Assembly: GCF_004404055.1 (NCBI RefSeq)
Contig: NZ_SOHK01000014.1
Coordinates: forward strand, 164,021 to 228,020
DNA: 64,000 nucleotides
Direction of reading: 5' to 3'
DNA from: Cryobacterium ruanii
GTDB lineage: Bacteria; Actinomycetota; Actinomycetes; Actinomycetales; Microbacteriaceae
How positions within the stretch are numbered: position 1 is the stretch's first letter; every line of letters starts with the position of its first letter. Of the stretch, positions 31,089 to 39,589 are shown piece after piece. The translations under genes were made by a program, and so were the position numbers. The notes below the pieces were generated by a model. That model saw only the letters and a program-made list of their open reading frames with translations, was not told the DNA's origin and made no database searches.

Positions 31089-32519
31089 TTAGATGTACTT
31101 CGGTGCCTCCGACAGCACCCCGTGCAAGATGTCGCCGATCTCGGCGAACTCCTTGGGACCGATGGTCAGCGGGGGAGCGAGCTGAATGACCGGGTCGCCA
31201 CGGTCATCGGCGCGGCAGTACAGGCCGGCCTCGTAGAGAGCCTTCGACAGGTACCCGCGCAGCAGCCGCTCCGACTCCTCATCGTTGAACGTTTCCTTGG
31301 TGCCCTTGTCCTTGACCAGCTCGATGCCGAAGAAGTACCCGGCGCCGCGCACGTCGCCGACGATCGGCAAATCGAGCAGTTTCTCCAGCTCCTTGCGGAA
31401 CAGCGGCGAATTCTCGCGCACGTTCTCGTTGAGTTTTTCCTCTTCGAAGATGTCGAGATTGGCCAGCGCCACAGCGGAGGAGACCGGGTGGCCGCCGAAG
31501 GTGTAGCCGTGGTAGAAGGTCGTGTCGCCGTGTTTGAACGGTTCGTAGATGCGGTCGCTCACGATGGTCGCCCCGATCGGCGAATATCCGCTCGTCATGC
31601 CTTTGGCACAGGTGATCATGTCGGGCTGGATGCCGTAGGTCGTCGACGCGAACATGTTGCCGATCCGACCGAACGCCGTGATGACCTCGTCCGCGACCAG
31701 GAGCACGTCGTACTTGTCGCAGATTTCGCGCACGCGCTTGAAGTAGCCGGGGGGCGGCGGAAAGCATCCGCCAGAGTTCTGCACGGGCTCCAAGAAGACG
31801 GCGGCGACGGTTTCGGGGCCCTCGAACTCGATCATCTCTTCGATGCGGTTGGCCGCCCACAGGCCGAACATTTCGAGGTTGTCGCCAAGGCCGAGGCCGG
31901 GGCTCATCTCATCAGCGCGATAGAAGTTCGTGTTGGGAACGCGGAACCCACCGGGGGTGACCGGCTCGAACATCTCCTTCATGGCGGGGATGCCGGTGAT
32001 GGCAAGCGCACCCTGCGGCGTGCCGTGGTAGGCGACGTTTCGCGAGATGACCTTGTGCTTGGTGGGACGACCCATCAGCTTCCAATAGTACTTGGCGAGT
32101 TTGAACGCGGTCTCGACGGCTTCACCGCCGCCGGTGGAATAGAACACCCGGTTGAGGTCGCCGGGAGCGTAGGAGGCGAGCCGGTCGGCGAGTTCGATCG
32201 CGTTCGGGTGGGCGTAGGACCAGATCGGGAAGAAGGCGAGTTCCTCGGCCTGCTTCGCGGCGACTTCGGCAAGACGCTTGCGTCCGTGGCCGGCGTTGAC
32301 CGTGAACAGGCCGCTCAAGCCATCGATGTACCGCTTGCCCTTGGAATCCCAGATATGGTGACCCTGGCCTTTGACGATGATGGGAACTCCAGCTCCGGAT
32401 TCCATCACCGACTGGCGGGAGAAATGCATCCAGAGGTGGTCCTTGGCCTTTTGCTGCAGCTCGGCGTTGTGGGCGTCGCTGTATGCCATCGGTGCATCGA
32501 GGGATGTCGTGAGAGTCAT
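31089..32519 (-). CDS. Class III aminotransferase, probably putrescine/diamine or omega-amino acid type
   Basis: PLP-dependent omega-aminotransferase of 476 residues. Recognisable are WSYAHPNAIELADRLA, the phosphate-binding STGGGEAVETAFKLA, the YHGTPQGALAITG motif, LLVADEVITAFGRIG, and the PLP lysine in CAKGMTSGYSPIGA. The sequence resembles SpuC/taurine-pyruvate-type aminotransferases. It lies 5 nt downstream of an Lrp/AsnC gene and across a shared promoter from an aldehyde dehydrogenase, so conversion of a diamine to an aminoaldehyde is the most likely role. Exact substrate not determinable. Confidence 0.9.
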   Translation of the reverse strand: MTLTTSLDAPMAYSDAHNAELQQKAKDHLWMHFSRQSVMESGAGVPIIVKGQGHHIWDSKGKRYIDGLSGLFTVNAGHGRKRLAEVAAKQAEELAFFPIWSYAHPNAIELADRLASYAPGDLNRVFYSTGGGEAVETAFKLAKYYWKLMGRPTKHKVISRNVAYHGTPQGALAITGIPAMKEMFEPVTPGGFRVPNTNFYRADEMSPGLGLGDNLEMFGLWAANRIEEMIEFEGPETVAAVFLEPVQNSGGCFPPPPGYFKRVREICDKYDVLLVADEVITAFGRIGNMFASTTYGIQPDMITCAKGMTSGYSPIGATIVSDRIYEPFKHGDTTFYHGYTFGGHPVSSAVALANLDIFEEEKLNENVRENSPLFRKELEKLLDLPIVGDVRGAGYFFGIELVKDKGTKETFNDEESERLLRGYLSKALYEAGLYCRADDRGDPVIQLAPPLTIGPKEFAEIGDILHGVLSEAPKYI

Positions 32520-32524
32520 TTTTT

Positions 32525-33007
32525 TTACCGTGTTCCCCAGTTATAGAACTGTTTGTGGAGTTTGAGATAAACGAACGTCTCAGTGGAGAGGACTCCATCG
32601 AGATTGCGAATCTTGGAGTTGAGTAGTTCGAGCAGTTCGTCGTCGTCTTCGCAGACGACCTCGGCGAGAATGTCGAAGGTGCCGGCGGTGAGTACGACGT
32701 AGTCCACGGCATCGATTGCGGCCAGCTGTTCGGCCAGTACGCGGGTGTCGGCCGAAGCGCGAATGCCGATCATGGCCTGGCGAAAAAACCCCAGCTGCAT
32801 CGGGTCTGTTACAGCGACGACCTGCATGACGCCGGAATCGGTGAGTTTCTGAACCCGCTGGCGCACTGCCGCCTCACTGAGACCGACGGCTTTGCCGATT
32901 TCCGCGTACGACCGACGTCCGTCAGCTTGCAGCTGTTCGATGATTTTTTTCGACACATCGTCAAGCTGCGCCGGCTTGGGTGAGGGACCACGCCTTTGTC
33001 CATTCAT
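32525..33007 (-). CDS. Lrp/AsnC family transcriptional regulator
   Basis: A 160-residue regulator with an N-terminal helix-turn-helix (LDDVSKKIIEQLQADG, AEIGKAVGLSEAAVRQRVQKL, written as two parts of one domain, about 16-62) and a C-terminal RAM ligand-binding domain (FDILAEVVCEDDDELLELL). Such proteins sense small amino acids or amines. It is transcribed with the aminotransferase and divergently from the aldehyde dehydrogenase, so it probably controls both through the 123-bp region between. Confidence 0.94.
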   Translation of the reverse strand: MNGQRRGPSPKPAQLDDVSKKIIEQLQADGRRSYAEIGKAVGLSEAAVRQRVQKLTDSGVMQVVAVTDPMQLGFFRQAMIGIRASADTRVLAEQLAAIDAVDYVVLTAGTFDILAEVVCEDDDELLELLNSKIRNLDGVLSTETFVYLKLHKQFYNWGTR

Positions 33008-33078
33008 GCATCGATTCTGTCAGTCCAAGTGCACTTCGGCAAGCGAATCCGTCGCCCATAATGCAAATCACTGAGCAT

Positions 33079-33090
33079 TTCACTTGTGAA
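33079..33090. promoter_or_regulatory. Inverted repeat, candidate Lrp/AsnC operator
   Basis: TTCAC-TT-GTGAA lies midway between the divergent Lrp/AsnC and aldehyde dehydrogenase genes, about 30 bp upstream of the latter's -10. The whole stretch is AT-rich compared with its surroundings, as expected for Lrp-type sites. Confidence 0.4.
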
Positions 33091-33117
33091 TCTGGGTGTA
33101 AATCAAATTGAAATAGG

Positions 33118-33123
33118 TACACT
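33118..33123 (+). promoter_or_regulatory. Leaderless-type -10 of the aldehyde dehydrogenase
   Basis: TACACT ends 7 nt before ATG 33131, and there is no ribosome-binding site. This supports ATG 33131 over the upstream in-frame start at 33086. Confidence 0.5.
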
Positions 33124-33130
33124 GGGCCGC

Positions 33131-34567
33131 ATGAGCGCCCCCGAACTACGCAACTTCATCAACGGCCAGTACGTCGATTCCACAGCGTTGGATCGTTTCG
33201 ACCTCGTCGACCCCGCCACTGAAACGGTCTACGGCAGCAGCCCGGTGTCGAATGCGACCGACGTGGACACGGCCTACCGCGCTGCGGCATGCGCTTTCGA
33301 AATTTGGGGAGAGACGACGCCGGCGGTGCGGCAGCTCGCGCTGTTTCGCATAGCGGATGCGATGGAGGCGCGGGCCGACGAATTCGCCGACGCCGAGTCG
33401 CTCGACACCGGCAAGCCGCGCTCCACCCTCGTCGACGATGAGATTCTGCTGTCGGTCGACCAGATTCGCTTCTTCGCCGGCGCCGCCCGCAACCTCGAAG
33501 GTCGCGCGGCCGGCGAGTACATGACCGACCACACCTCGTTCGTTCGGCGTGAACCGATCGGAGTCGTAGGCCAGGTCACACCCTGGAACTACCCCCTCAA
33601 TATGGCGGTCTGGAAGTTCGCCCCCGCGCTCGCCGCCGGCAACACCACGGTGCTCAAACCGTCTGACACGACCCCGAGCGCAACCCTGCTTCTCGCCGAG
33701 GTTGCGGCGGAGTTTCTGCCCAACGGCGTGCTCAACGTGATCACCGGCGATCGCACGACCGGTGCGGCCATGATTGATCACAAGACCCCGCAGCTCGTGT
33801 CGATCACCGGTTCGGTGCGGGCCGGGATGGCTGTCGCCGAAGCCGCGTCACACGACCTCAAGCGGGTGCACCTCGAACTCGGCGGCAAAGCCCCGGTGAT
33901 CGTGTTTGACGACGCTGATGTCGAGCTCGCCGTCGCCGGGATCGTCGCCGCCGGCTTCTTCAATGCCGGCCAGGACTGCACCGCGGCCACGCGGCTGCTC
34001 GTGCAGGCCGGTATTCACGATGAATTCGTCGCTGCCCTCGCTGCCTACGCCAGGGACAACGCCCGCACCGGAGCCCCCAGCGAGCAGGGAATACTGTTCG
34101 GGCCGGTCAACAACGTCAACCAGCTCTCCCAGGTGTCGGGCTTCGTCGACCGGCTGCCCGACCACGCCGTGCTCGAACTCGGCGGACATCGGGTCGGCAG
34201 CATCGGATATTTTCATGAAGCGACCATCGTGAGCGGCCTGAAGCAGACCGACGAGGCGGTGCAGCAGGAGATCTTCGGCCCCATGATGACGGTGCAGCGC
34301 TTCACCGACGAGGCCGAGGCCCTCCGCTGGGCGAACGACGTGCAGTACGGTCTGGCGTCGTCGGTCTGGACCCGCGATCACGGTCGCGCGATGCGCTTCG
34401 CCAAGCACCTCGATTTCGGTTGCGTGTGGATCAACACTCACATTCCCATCGTTGCCGAGATGCCGCACGGCGGTTTCAAACACTCCGGCTACGGCAAAGA
34501 CCTCTCGATGTATGGCTTCGAGGATTACACGCGCATCAAGCACGTGATGAGCTACATCGGGCACTAG
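33131..34567 (+). CDS. Aldehyde dehydrogenase, probably gamma-aminobutyraldehyde type
   Basis: NAD(P)-dependent oxidation of an aldehyde to its acid, 478 residues. The cofactor motif [23 protein letters not shown], catalytic glutamate in LELGGKAP, and nucleophile cysteine in [11 protein letters not shown] are all intact (first motif shortened in use: [12 protein letters not shown]). The overall sequence is closest in feel to PatD/YdcW 4-aminobutyraldehyde dehydrogenases. Together with the divergent aminotransferase and the two GabT genes further on, it would complete putrescine to GABA to succinate semialdehyde. Assignment of substrate is by context. Confidence 0.9.
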   Translation: MSAPELRNFINGQYVDSTALDRFDLVDPATETVYGSSPVSNATDVDTAYRAAACAFEIWGETTPAVRQLALFRIADAMEARADEFADAESLDTGKPRSTLVDDEILLSVDQIRFFAGAARNLEGRAAGEYMTDHTSFVRREPIGVVGQVTPWNYPLNMAVWKFAPALAAGNTTVLKPSDTTPSATLLLAEVAAEFLPNGVLNVITGDRTTGAAMIDHKTPQLVSITGSVRAGMAVAEAASHDLKRVHLELGGKAPVIVFDDADVELAVAGIVAAGFFNAGQDCTAATRLLVQAGIHDEFVAALAAYARDNARTGAPSEQGILFGPVNNVNQLSQVSGFVDRLPDHAVLELGGHRVGSIGYFHEATIVSGLKQTDEAVQQEIFGPMMTVQRFTDEAEALRWANDVQYGLASSVWTRDHGRAMRFAKHLDFGCVWINTHIPIVAEMPHGGFKHSGYGKDLSMYGFEDYTRIKHVMSYIGH

Positions 34568-34668
34568 GTGCGGTGGCCGCGAGTGGTGGCGTTATTATGA
34601 TTCAAGTCCTTCGGTGAACGTTGGAACGCCGGGGACGATTTCGTGCCCACACTCGGAAGGCACTATTC

Positions 34669-35472
34669 GTGACCCAGATCGGTCAAGGTTCGACCGAATT
34701 TCGTGTCGAACTGCCCAGCGTGGCAACGACGCTGACGCTGGCGTGGGCAGCTCTGACCGATGTCGGTCATCGCCGCGAGGTCAACGAAGACAGCCTTCTC
34801 GCCGCGCCACCGCTGTTCGCTGTCGCCGACGGCATGGGCGGTCATTCGGCCGGCGACGTGGCGAGTGCGGCCGTTGTGAGCCGGCTCGCCGAGCTCTCGG
34901 GAACGCTCGTAACCGAGGCCGGTTCGATTGACCGGGCACTCGCTCTCGCGGTGGAAGACATGGCGCAGGGTGTCGGGGTCACGGATCAGGGCACCGGAAC
35001 CACGGTGACCGGCGTCGCGCTGGCACTCGTCTCGGACGCCGTCAGCTGGATTGTGTACAACATCGGCGACTCCCGGGTCTACCAGTTGACCGACGGTGTT
35101 CTCGAGCAGGTCACCAGCGACCACTCGGTCGTGCAGGAACTCGTCGACGCCGGACGCATCACCCGCGAAGAGGCAGACGTGCACCCGCACGGCAACATCA
35201 TCACTCGCGCCGTCGGCTTTCACGAACCGCCGATTCCCGACTACCGCCTCCTGCCGATCCAGGCCGGCATGCGCATCCTCGTCTGCTCCGACGGGCTCAC
35301 CAAAGAACTCACCTCATACGGAATCCGTCATTTTCTGCTCGAACAGAAGCTCGCAGCAGATGCCGTCGCGGCAATGGTCGAGGCCGCCCTGGAAAACGGT
35401 GGTCGCGACAATGTCACCGCGATCGTCGTCGATGTGTTGGCGGTCGAACCCTGCGCGGCGCCTGAACCCTGA
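34669..35472 (+). CDS. PP2C-type protein serine/threonine phosphatase
   Basis: Metal-dependent phosphatase that reverses Ser/Thr kinase action, 267 residues. Metal-binding motifs are intact: the early Asp/Arg region TDVGHRREVNEDS, VADGMGGHSAG, the GDSRVYQL motif, VCSDGLTKE and GGRDNVTAIVVD at the C-terminus. No membrane segment is visible, so it should be cytosolic. GTG 34669 has GGAAGG 8 nt upstream. It heads a co-directional group with a zinc-ribbon protein, an FHA protein and an EccC-like ATPase; FHA domains bind phosphothreonine, so the phosphatase may control that complex. Confidence 0.95.
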   Translation: MTQIGQGSTEFRVELPSVATTLTLAWAALTDVGHRREVNEDSLLAAPPLFAVADGMGGHSAGDVASAAVVSRLAELSGTLVTEAGSIDRALALAVEDMAQGVGVTDQGTGTTVTGVALALVSDAVSWIVYNIGDSRVYQLTDGVLEQVTSDHSVVQELVDAGRITREEADVHPHGNIITRAVGFHEPPIPDYRLLPIQAGMRILVCSDGLTKELTSYGIRHFLLEQKLAADAVAAMVEAALENGGRDNVTAIVVDVLAVEPCAAPEP

Positions 35473-35502
35473 CCGCGCCGCTCATCGGAGGGGCCGCGTA
35501 TT

Positions 35503-35856
35503 ATGGAACGAGTGAATGAGACTCTGCCGCCGTGCCCAGAATGCTCCAGCGATCTGACCTATGAGATGGGCTCGCTGCTAGTGTGCCCGCTCTGCGCCCA
35601 CGAATGGTCGAACGAACCGGTCGAAAAAGAGCAGGAGGCTGTCGTCAAGGATGCGTTCGGGATCGTGCTGACCGATGGCGACACCGTTTCGATCATCAAG
35701 GATCTCAAGGTCAAGGGCCAGTCGTTGTCGATCAAGGTCGGCACCAAGGTTCGCAATATTCGGCTCGTTGATCCGGTCGACGGGCACGACATCGACTGCA
35801 AGGTCGATGGGTTCGGTTTCATGCAGCTCAAGTCCAGCTTGGTCAAGAAGGTCTAG
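35503..35856 (+). CDS. YjdM/PhnA family zinc-ribbon protein
   Basis: A 117-residue protein with an N-terminal zinc ribbon (CPEC and CPLC, about residues 11-34) followed by the conserved beta domain (VVKDAFGIVLTDGDTVSIIK, LKVKGQSLSIKVGTKVRNIR). It matches YjdM, formerly called PhnA, which is found beside the E. coli phosphonate genes but is not needed for phosphonate use; its function is unknown. It lies 30 nt after the phosphatase and 12 nt before the FHA gene. Confidence 0.9.
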   Translation: MERVNETLPPCPECSSDLTYEMGSLLVCPLCAHEWSNEPVEKEQEAVVKDAFGIVLTDGDTVSIIKDLKVKGQSLSIKVGTKVRNIRLVDPVDGHDIDCKVDGFGFMQLKSSLVKKV

Positions 35857-35868
35857 GTTCAGCCGATC

Positions 35869-36465
35869 GTGACGTGTCAGATTTGCGGGGCCTGGTTGCC
35901 GGTCGGCGCCATGTTCTGCGGTGAATGCGGAAGCTCCCGCACCGCCACGGTTCAGTCGCGCAAGCGCCCGGACCCTCGCCCGAACGACACGACGATCATT
36001 GCACGCCTGCCACGCCCGACCGTCATCATTTCCGTGCCGATACCCGCGGTTGTTCCGGTGCCGGTGCGTGCCGCTGCGGTCGTGACCGCGGTGCCGTCTC
36101 CCGCAGACGCCGCGGCGCCGATTGCGGCCCTGCCGACTCACGCGACCTTCGTGCTGAACTTCAGTGCCGGCCAACGCGTCTCGGTGCACGGTTCCGGCCT
36201 GATCGGACGCAAGCCCCTTCCCCAACCCGACGAAATCTTCGACGCCCTCATCCGGGTAGCGGATGCCGATCGTTCCGTCTCAAAGACCCACCTCGAATTC
36301 GGCCAGCACGACGGCGAATTCTGGGTCAGCGACCGGGTCTCGGGCAACGGCACGGTCATCCGACGCCCCGGCGAAGCGGCCGAGCAGCTCGAACCGGGGC
36401 GACGGTACGTTCTGCCGCGTGGCACCCGAGTCGAAATCGCCGACCATTCCTTCAGCGTCGCCTGA
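35869..36465 (+). CDS. Zinc-ribbon and FHA domain protein
   Basis: A 198-residue adaptor. Residues 1-24 form a zinc ribbon (C3, C6, C17, C20). A Pro/Val/Ala-rich linker of about 60 residues leads to an FHA domain (about 88-198) with the phosphothreonine-binding GRKP, SKTHLEF and SGNGTVI motifs (usual forms GR, S-x-x-H, NG). FHA proteins are partners of Ser/Thr kinases and of type VII ATPases. In Firmicutes EssC the FHA domains are fused to the ATPase; here they are in the gene just before it. GTG start, 12 nt after the YjdM-like gene. Confidence 0.9.
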   Translation: MTCQICGAWLPVGAMFCGECGSSRTATVQSRKRPDPRPNDTTIIARLPRPTVIISVPIPAVVPVPVRAAAVVTAVPSPADAAAPIAALPTHATFVLNFSAGQRVSVHGSGLIGRKPLPQPDEIFDALIRVADADRSVSKTHLEFGQHDGEFWVSDRVSGNGTVIRRPGEAAEQLEPGRRYVLPRGTRVEIADHSFSVA

Positions 36466-36563
36466 CCGGGCACAGGCTCCTCCACCGCCGACGAGAACGC
36501 CGATCGAACACCGATAGGCCGATCGCGGTCGTTCCTTGACGGCCAATCTGGTCTGCTGGACGG

Positions 36564-39500
36564 GTGTCCACCGCCGATGAGACCCTCTCCCTGCCGCCCG
36601 CGCCAGCCGCGATGACGCCGGCCGGGTTTCCGATAATCGCCACGGTGGCGCCCCTCGCCACGGCCGGGCTGATCTGGATGATCACCGGCTCGGCCTTTGC
36701 GCTGATCTTCGCGGTCCTCAGCCCGGTCATTGCGGTGGCCAGCATGTTCGATTCGAAACGCTCGCGCCGCAATCGTCGCCGAGCCGAGACGGCCTCGCAC
36801 ACCGAGGCGGTGGCGCTGCTGCGCACGGTCATCGCTGAGCGTCAATCCCGCTGGCGCGACGAAGCCTGGCAACACACACCATCGGCCCACACTATTGTGC
36901 GCGGCGGTGCGGCGGCCGCACGCTGGCGGCAAACGGATGCCGCGCTCGTTGCGCTGGGAACAGGCCCGGTCGCGAGCGGCATCCGACTCGGCGGGGCGAG
37001 CGCCCCGAACGAGCACCGCGAGTTGCTGAAATGGGCTGCGATCGTGACGGGTGCTCCGATCGTCGTCGACCTGACGCACGGCCTCGGCATCGTCGGGCCA
37101 ATTCCGCTCGCTGATGCCCTCGCCCGATCCGTACTCGTGCAACTCTGTTTCGCAGTGCCGCCAACCGACCTGCGTGTCTCCAGCGAGACCGGTCCGCAGA
37201 CAAGCGACTGGGGCTGGGTGGCGCAGCTTCCGCACGCCACACCAACGTCGGGCCGCCTCACGATTATGTTGCGAACCGACACCGCCTCAAGACCGCGCAC
37301 CGCCGCACACCCACGTTCCGAAGCAGATCGTGGGCGGCTTCTTCTGGTTCTGGCGTCGCGCCTCGAAGACCTGCCCCCCCGTTGCGGAACAGTCGTCTGG
37401 GTAGGCGGACCGGCGCGCGCACAGATCATCCGAGCGCCGAACCGAGCGCCGCCCATCGATTTCTGCCCGGAACTGCTGGCCCGCGCCGAAGCGGCCGACT
37501 TCGCCGTGACGCTTGCCGAGCAAGCCCGGGCCGCCGGGCTCGTCACAACGGCCGGGGCGCTCCCCGCCACGGTCTCCCTGACGGATCTGCTCCGGCTCGG
37601 CACCGGTCCCTCGGTGACCGGCTCGGCGATCGGCTCGGTGACCGGCTCGAGGTTCGACCGGGCGTCGGCCCCACCGAGCCTCGACTGCCTGATCGGTATC
37701 GGCCCAGCCGGGCCGGTGCGCATCGATCTCGTGCAATCCGGACCACATGCAGTGGTCGGGGGGACCACCGGTAGCGGCAAGAGTGAGCTCCTAACCACCT
37801 GGGTCGCAGCGCTGGCGGCGACCTATTCGCCCAGCCAGGTGAACTTTCTGCTTATCGACTTCAAGGGCGGCGCTGCCTTTCAACCGCTCGGGCGACTGCC
37901 GCACTGCGTCGGCCTCATCACCGACCTCGACCCGAACACGGCCGCACGCGCCCTGGCCAGTCTCGGCGCCGAACTTCGCTATCGTGAGCGGATGCTGAGC
38001 GCTGCCCGGGCGCGGGACGTGACCGACGTGAGGCTGGAGCATCCGCTGCCCCGCCTGGTCATCGTCATCGACGAATTCGCGACCATGCTCGGCGTGTTTC
38101 CCGAATTGCACGCCCTCTTCGTTGATATTGCCGCGCGTGGACGGTCGCTCGGCGTGCATCTGATCCTGTGCACGCAACGCCCGGCCGGGGTCGTGCGCGA
38201 CGCGCTATTGGCCAACTGCAGCCTGCGCCTGTCACTGCGGGTGAACAACCGCGCCGATAGCCAGGCCGTGATCGGAACCGATGCCGCGGCCGCGCTGGCA
38301 CCGAAACAGCCCGGCCGCTGTCTGGTCGCCACCGAAGCGGGCGAACCGATGCTCTGCCAGGTCGCGACGACCGGGGAAAGTGACATTGCGAGCATCGCGG
38401 CAGCAACTTCGACGGCCCCATCTCTGACGGCCTCATCTCTGACGGCCCCATCTTTGAAGGCTCCCCGCCGTCCGTGGCTCGACGCGCTCCCATCGATGGT
38501 CACCGCTGCCGATCTGGCGGCCGCAAACGCCGAGCTGCCGGGCTACCCCTTGGGCTTGCTCGACGAGCCGGAGCACCAGCGCTACCGCGTGTTCGCCTAT
38601 TCTCCGAAAATCGACGGGCATCTGCTCGTGGTGGGCGGAGCCGGTTCGGGCAAATCCACGCTGTTGAACACGCTGACCCGTGCGGCCGACGAAAAGGCCC
38701 TGGTCCAGCTGGTCGTTGCCGACGTCGAATCAGCCTGGGACGCCCTCGCCAGTATCAGCGCACGGGTCGAGACCGGTCAGCAAACGGCGGCGTCACCCCG
38801 GTTGGTGATGTTCGACGATTTCGACTCCGTGTGCGCTCGCTGGCAGCCCGACCACCGGCTGGCCGCTGTTGACCTGCTCACCGGGCTGCTGCGCGACGGA
38901 CCATCCGCCGGTGTGCACGTTGTCGTCGCCGTGCAACGGCACACGAGCCTCGTTCCCGGACTGGCCGCCCTGTGCCAGAGCACCCTGCTGCTGAAACTGC
39001 CCACCGTGCAAGACCACCTCGCCGCGGGAGGACAATCAGCCAGCTATCATCCCTCGCTGCCGGCAGGCGGAGGAGTCTGGCGCACCCTGCGCGTGCAACT
39101 TCTGGCACCTGTTCTGTCTCAGGCGCCGACCCCGCCCGCTTCGTCACTGTCGCCCCTGCCCTGCTGCGGCCCGCTTTTGATCGTGTCGGCCTCACCCGCG
39201 AGCACCGCCACCCGGCTGCGCGCTGTCCTGGGCCTGTCGGTGACCGAGCTGGCAGGAACGAGCGGGCCGGCGGCATCCGCCCTACAGGTCTTGGGGGAAG
39301 GCAGCCAAATGGATGCTGCCGGCCAGCTGGTCGTCGTCGGTGACGCCGAAACGTGGCAGGCGCACTGGACGCTGTTGGCGAAGCTGCGCGGCCAGACTGC
39401 GAGCGGCCAGGCCTCGGGTGCCCAGGCTACGAGCGTGGTCTTCGATCGGTGCAGCCTGTCGGATTTTCGGCTGCTCAGCCACCGGCGGGAGCTGCCGCCG

Positions 39501-39587
39501 CCGCTGGCTCCCGGGCGTGGGCGCGTCTGGGTGCTGCACTCGGACGGTGAGGTGACCCGGGCGATGCTGCCGGAACCCGACCGGTGA
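36564..39587 (+). CDS. EccC/EssC-like FtsK/SpoIIIE ATPase
   Basis: A 1007-residue membrane-anchored ATPase. Two membrane helices lie at about 15-60, followed by a basic stretch RSRRNRRRAE. An EccC-like N-terminal region (VVDLTHGLGIVGP, LVQLCFAVPPTDLRV) precedes a complete first ATPase: Walker A GGTTGSGKSELL at about 398, LLIDFKGG, Walker B LVIVIDEFATM at about 498, and LGVHLILCTQRP. A second, more divergent ATPase has GGAGSGKSTLLNTL at about 690 and RLVMFDDFDSV at about 746. No third ATPase domain is recognisable. DNA translocase FtsK is excluded by the lack of a gamma domain and by the N-terminal layout. No WXG100, EccB, EccD, EccE or mycosin gene is adjacent. Confidence 0.88.
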   Translation: MSTADETLSLPPAPAAMTPAGFPIIATVAPLATAGLIWMITGSAFALIFAVLSPVIAVASMFDSKRSRRNRRRAETASHTEAVALLRTVIAERQSRWRDEAWQHTPSAHTIVRGGAAAARWRQTDAALVALGTGPVASGIRLGGASAPNEHRELLKWAAIVTGAPIVVDLTHGLGIVGPIPLADALARSVLVQLCFAVPPTDLRVSSETGPQTSDWGWVAQLPHATPTSGRLTIMLRTDTASRPRTAAHPRSEADRGRLLLVLASRLEDLPPRCGTVVWVGGPARAQIIRAPNRAPPIDFCPELLARAEAADFAVTLAEQARAAGLVTTAGALPATVSLTDLLRLGTGPSVTGSAIGSVTGSRFDRASAPPSLDCLIGIGPAGPVRIDLVQSGPHAVVGGTTGSGKSELLTTWVAALAATYSPSQVNFLLIDFKGGAAFQPLGRLPHCVGLITDLDPNTAARALASLGAELRYRERMLSAARARDVTDVRLEHPLPRLVIVIDEFATMLGVFPELHALFVDIAARGRSLGVHLILCTQRPAGVVRDALLANCSLRLSLRVNNRADSQAVIGTDAAAALAPKQPGRCLVATEAGEPMLCQVATTGESDIASIAAATSTAPSLTASSLTAPSLKAPRRPWLDALPSMVTAADLAAANAELPGYPLGLLDEPEHQRYRVFAYSPKIDGHLLVVGGAGSGKSTLLNTLTRAADEKALVQLVVADVESAWDALASISARVETGQQTAASPRLVMFDDFDSVCARWQPDHRLAAVDLLTGLLRDGPSAGVHVVVAVQRHTSLVPGLAALCQSTLLLKLPTVQDHLAAGGQSASYHPSLPAGGGVWRTLRVQLLAPVLSQAPTPPASSLSPLPCCGPLLIVSASPASTATRLRAVLGLSVTELAGTSGPAASALQVLGEGSQMDAAGQLVVVGDAETWQAHWTLLAKLRGQTASGQASGAQATSVVFDRCSLSDFRLLSHRRELPPPLAPGRGRVWVLHSDGEVTRAMLPEPDR

Positions 39588-39589
39588 CG

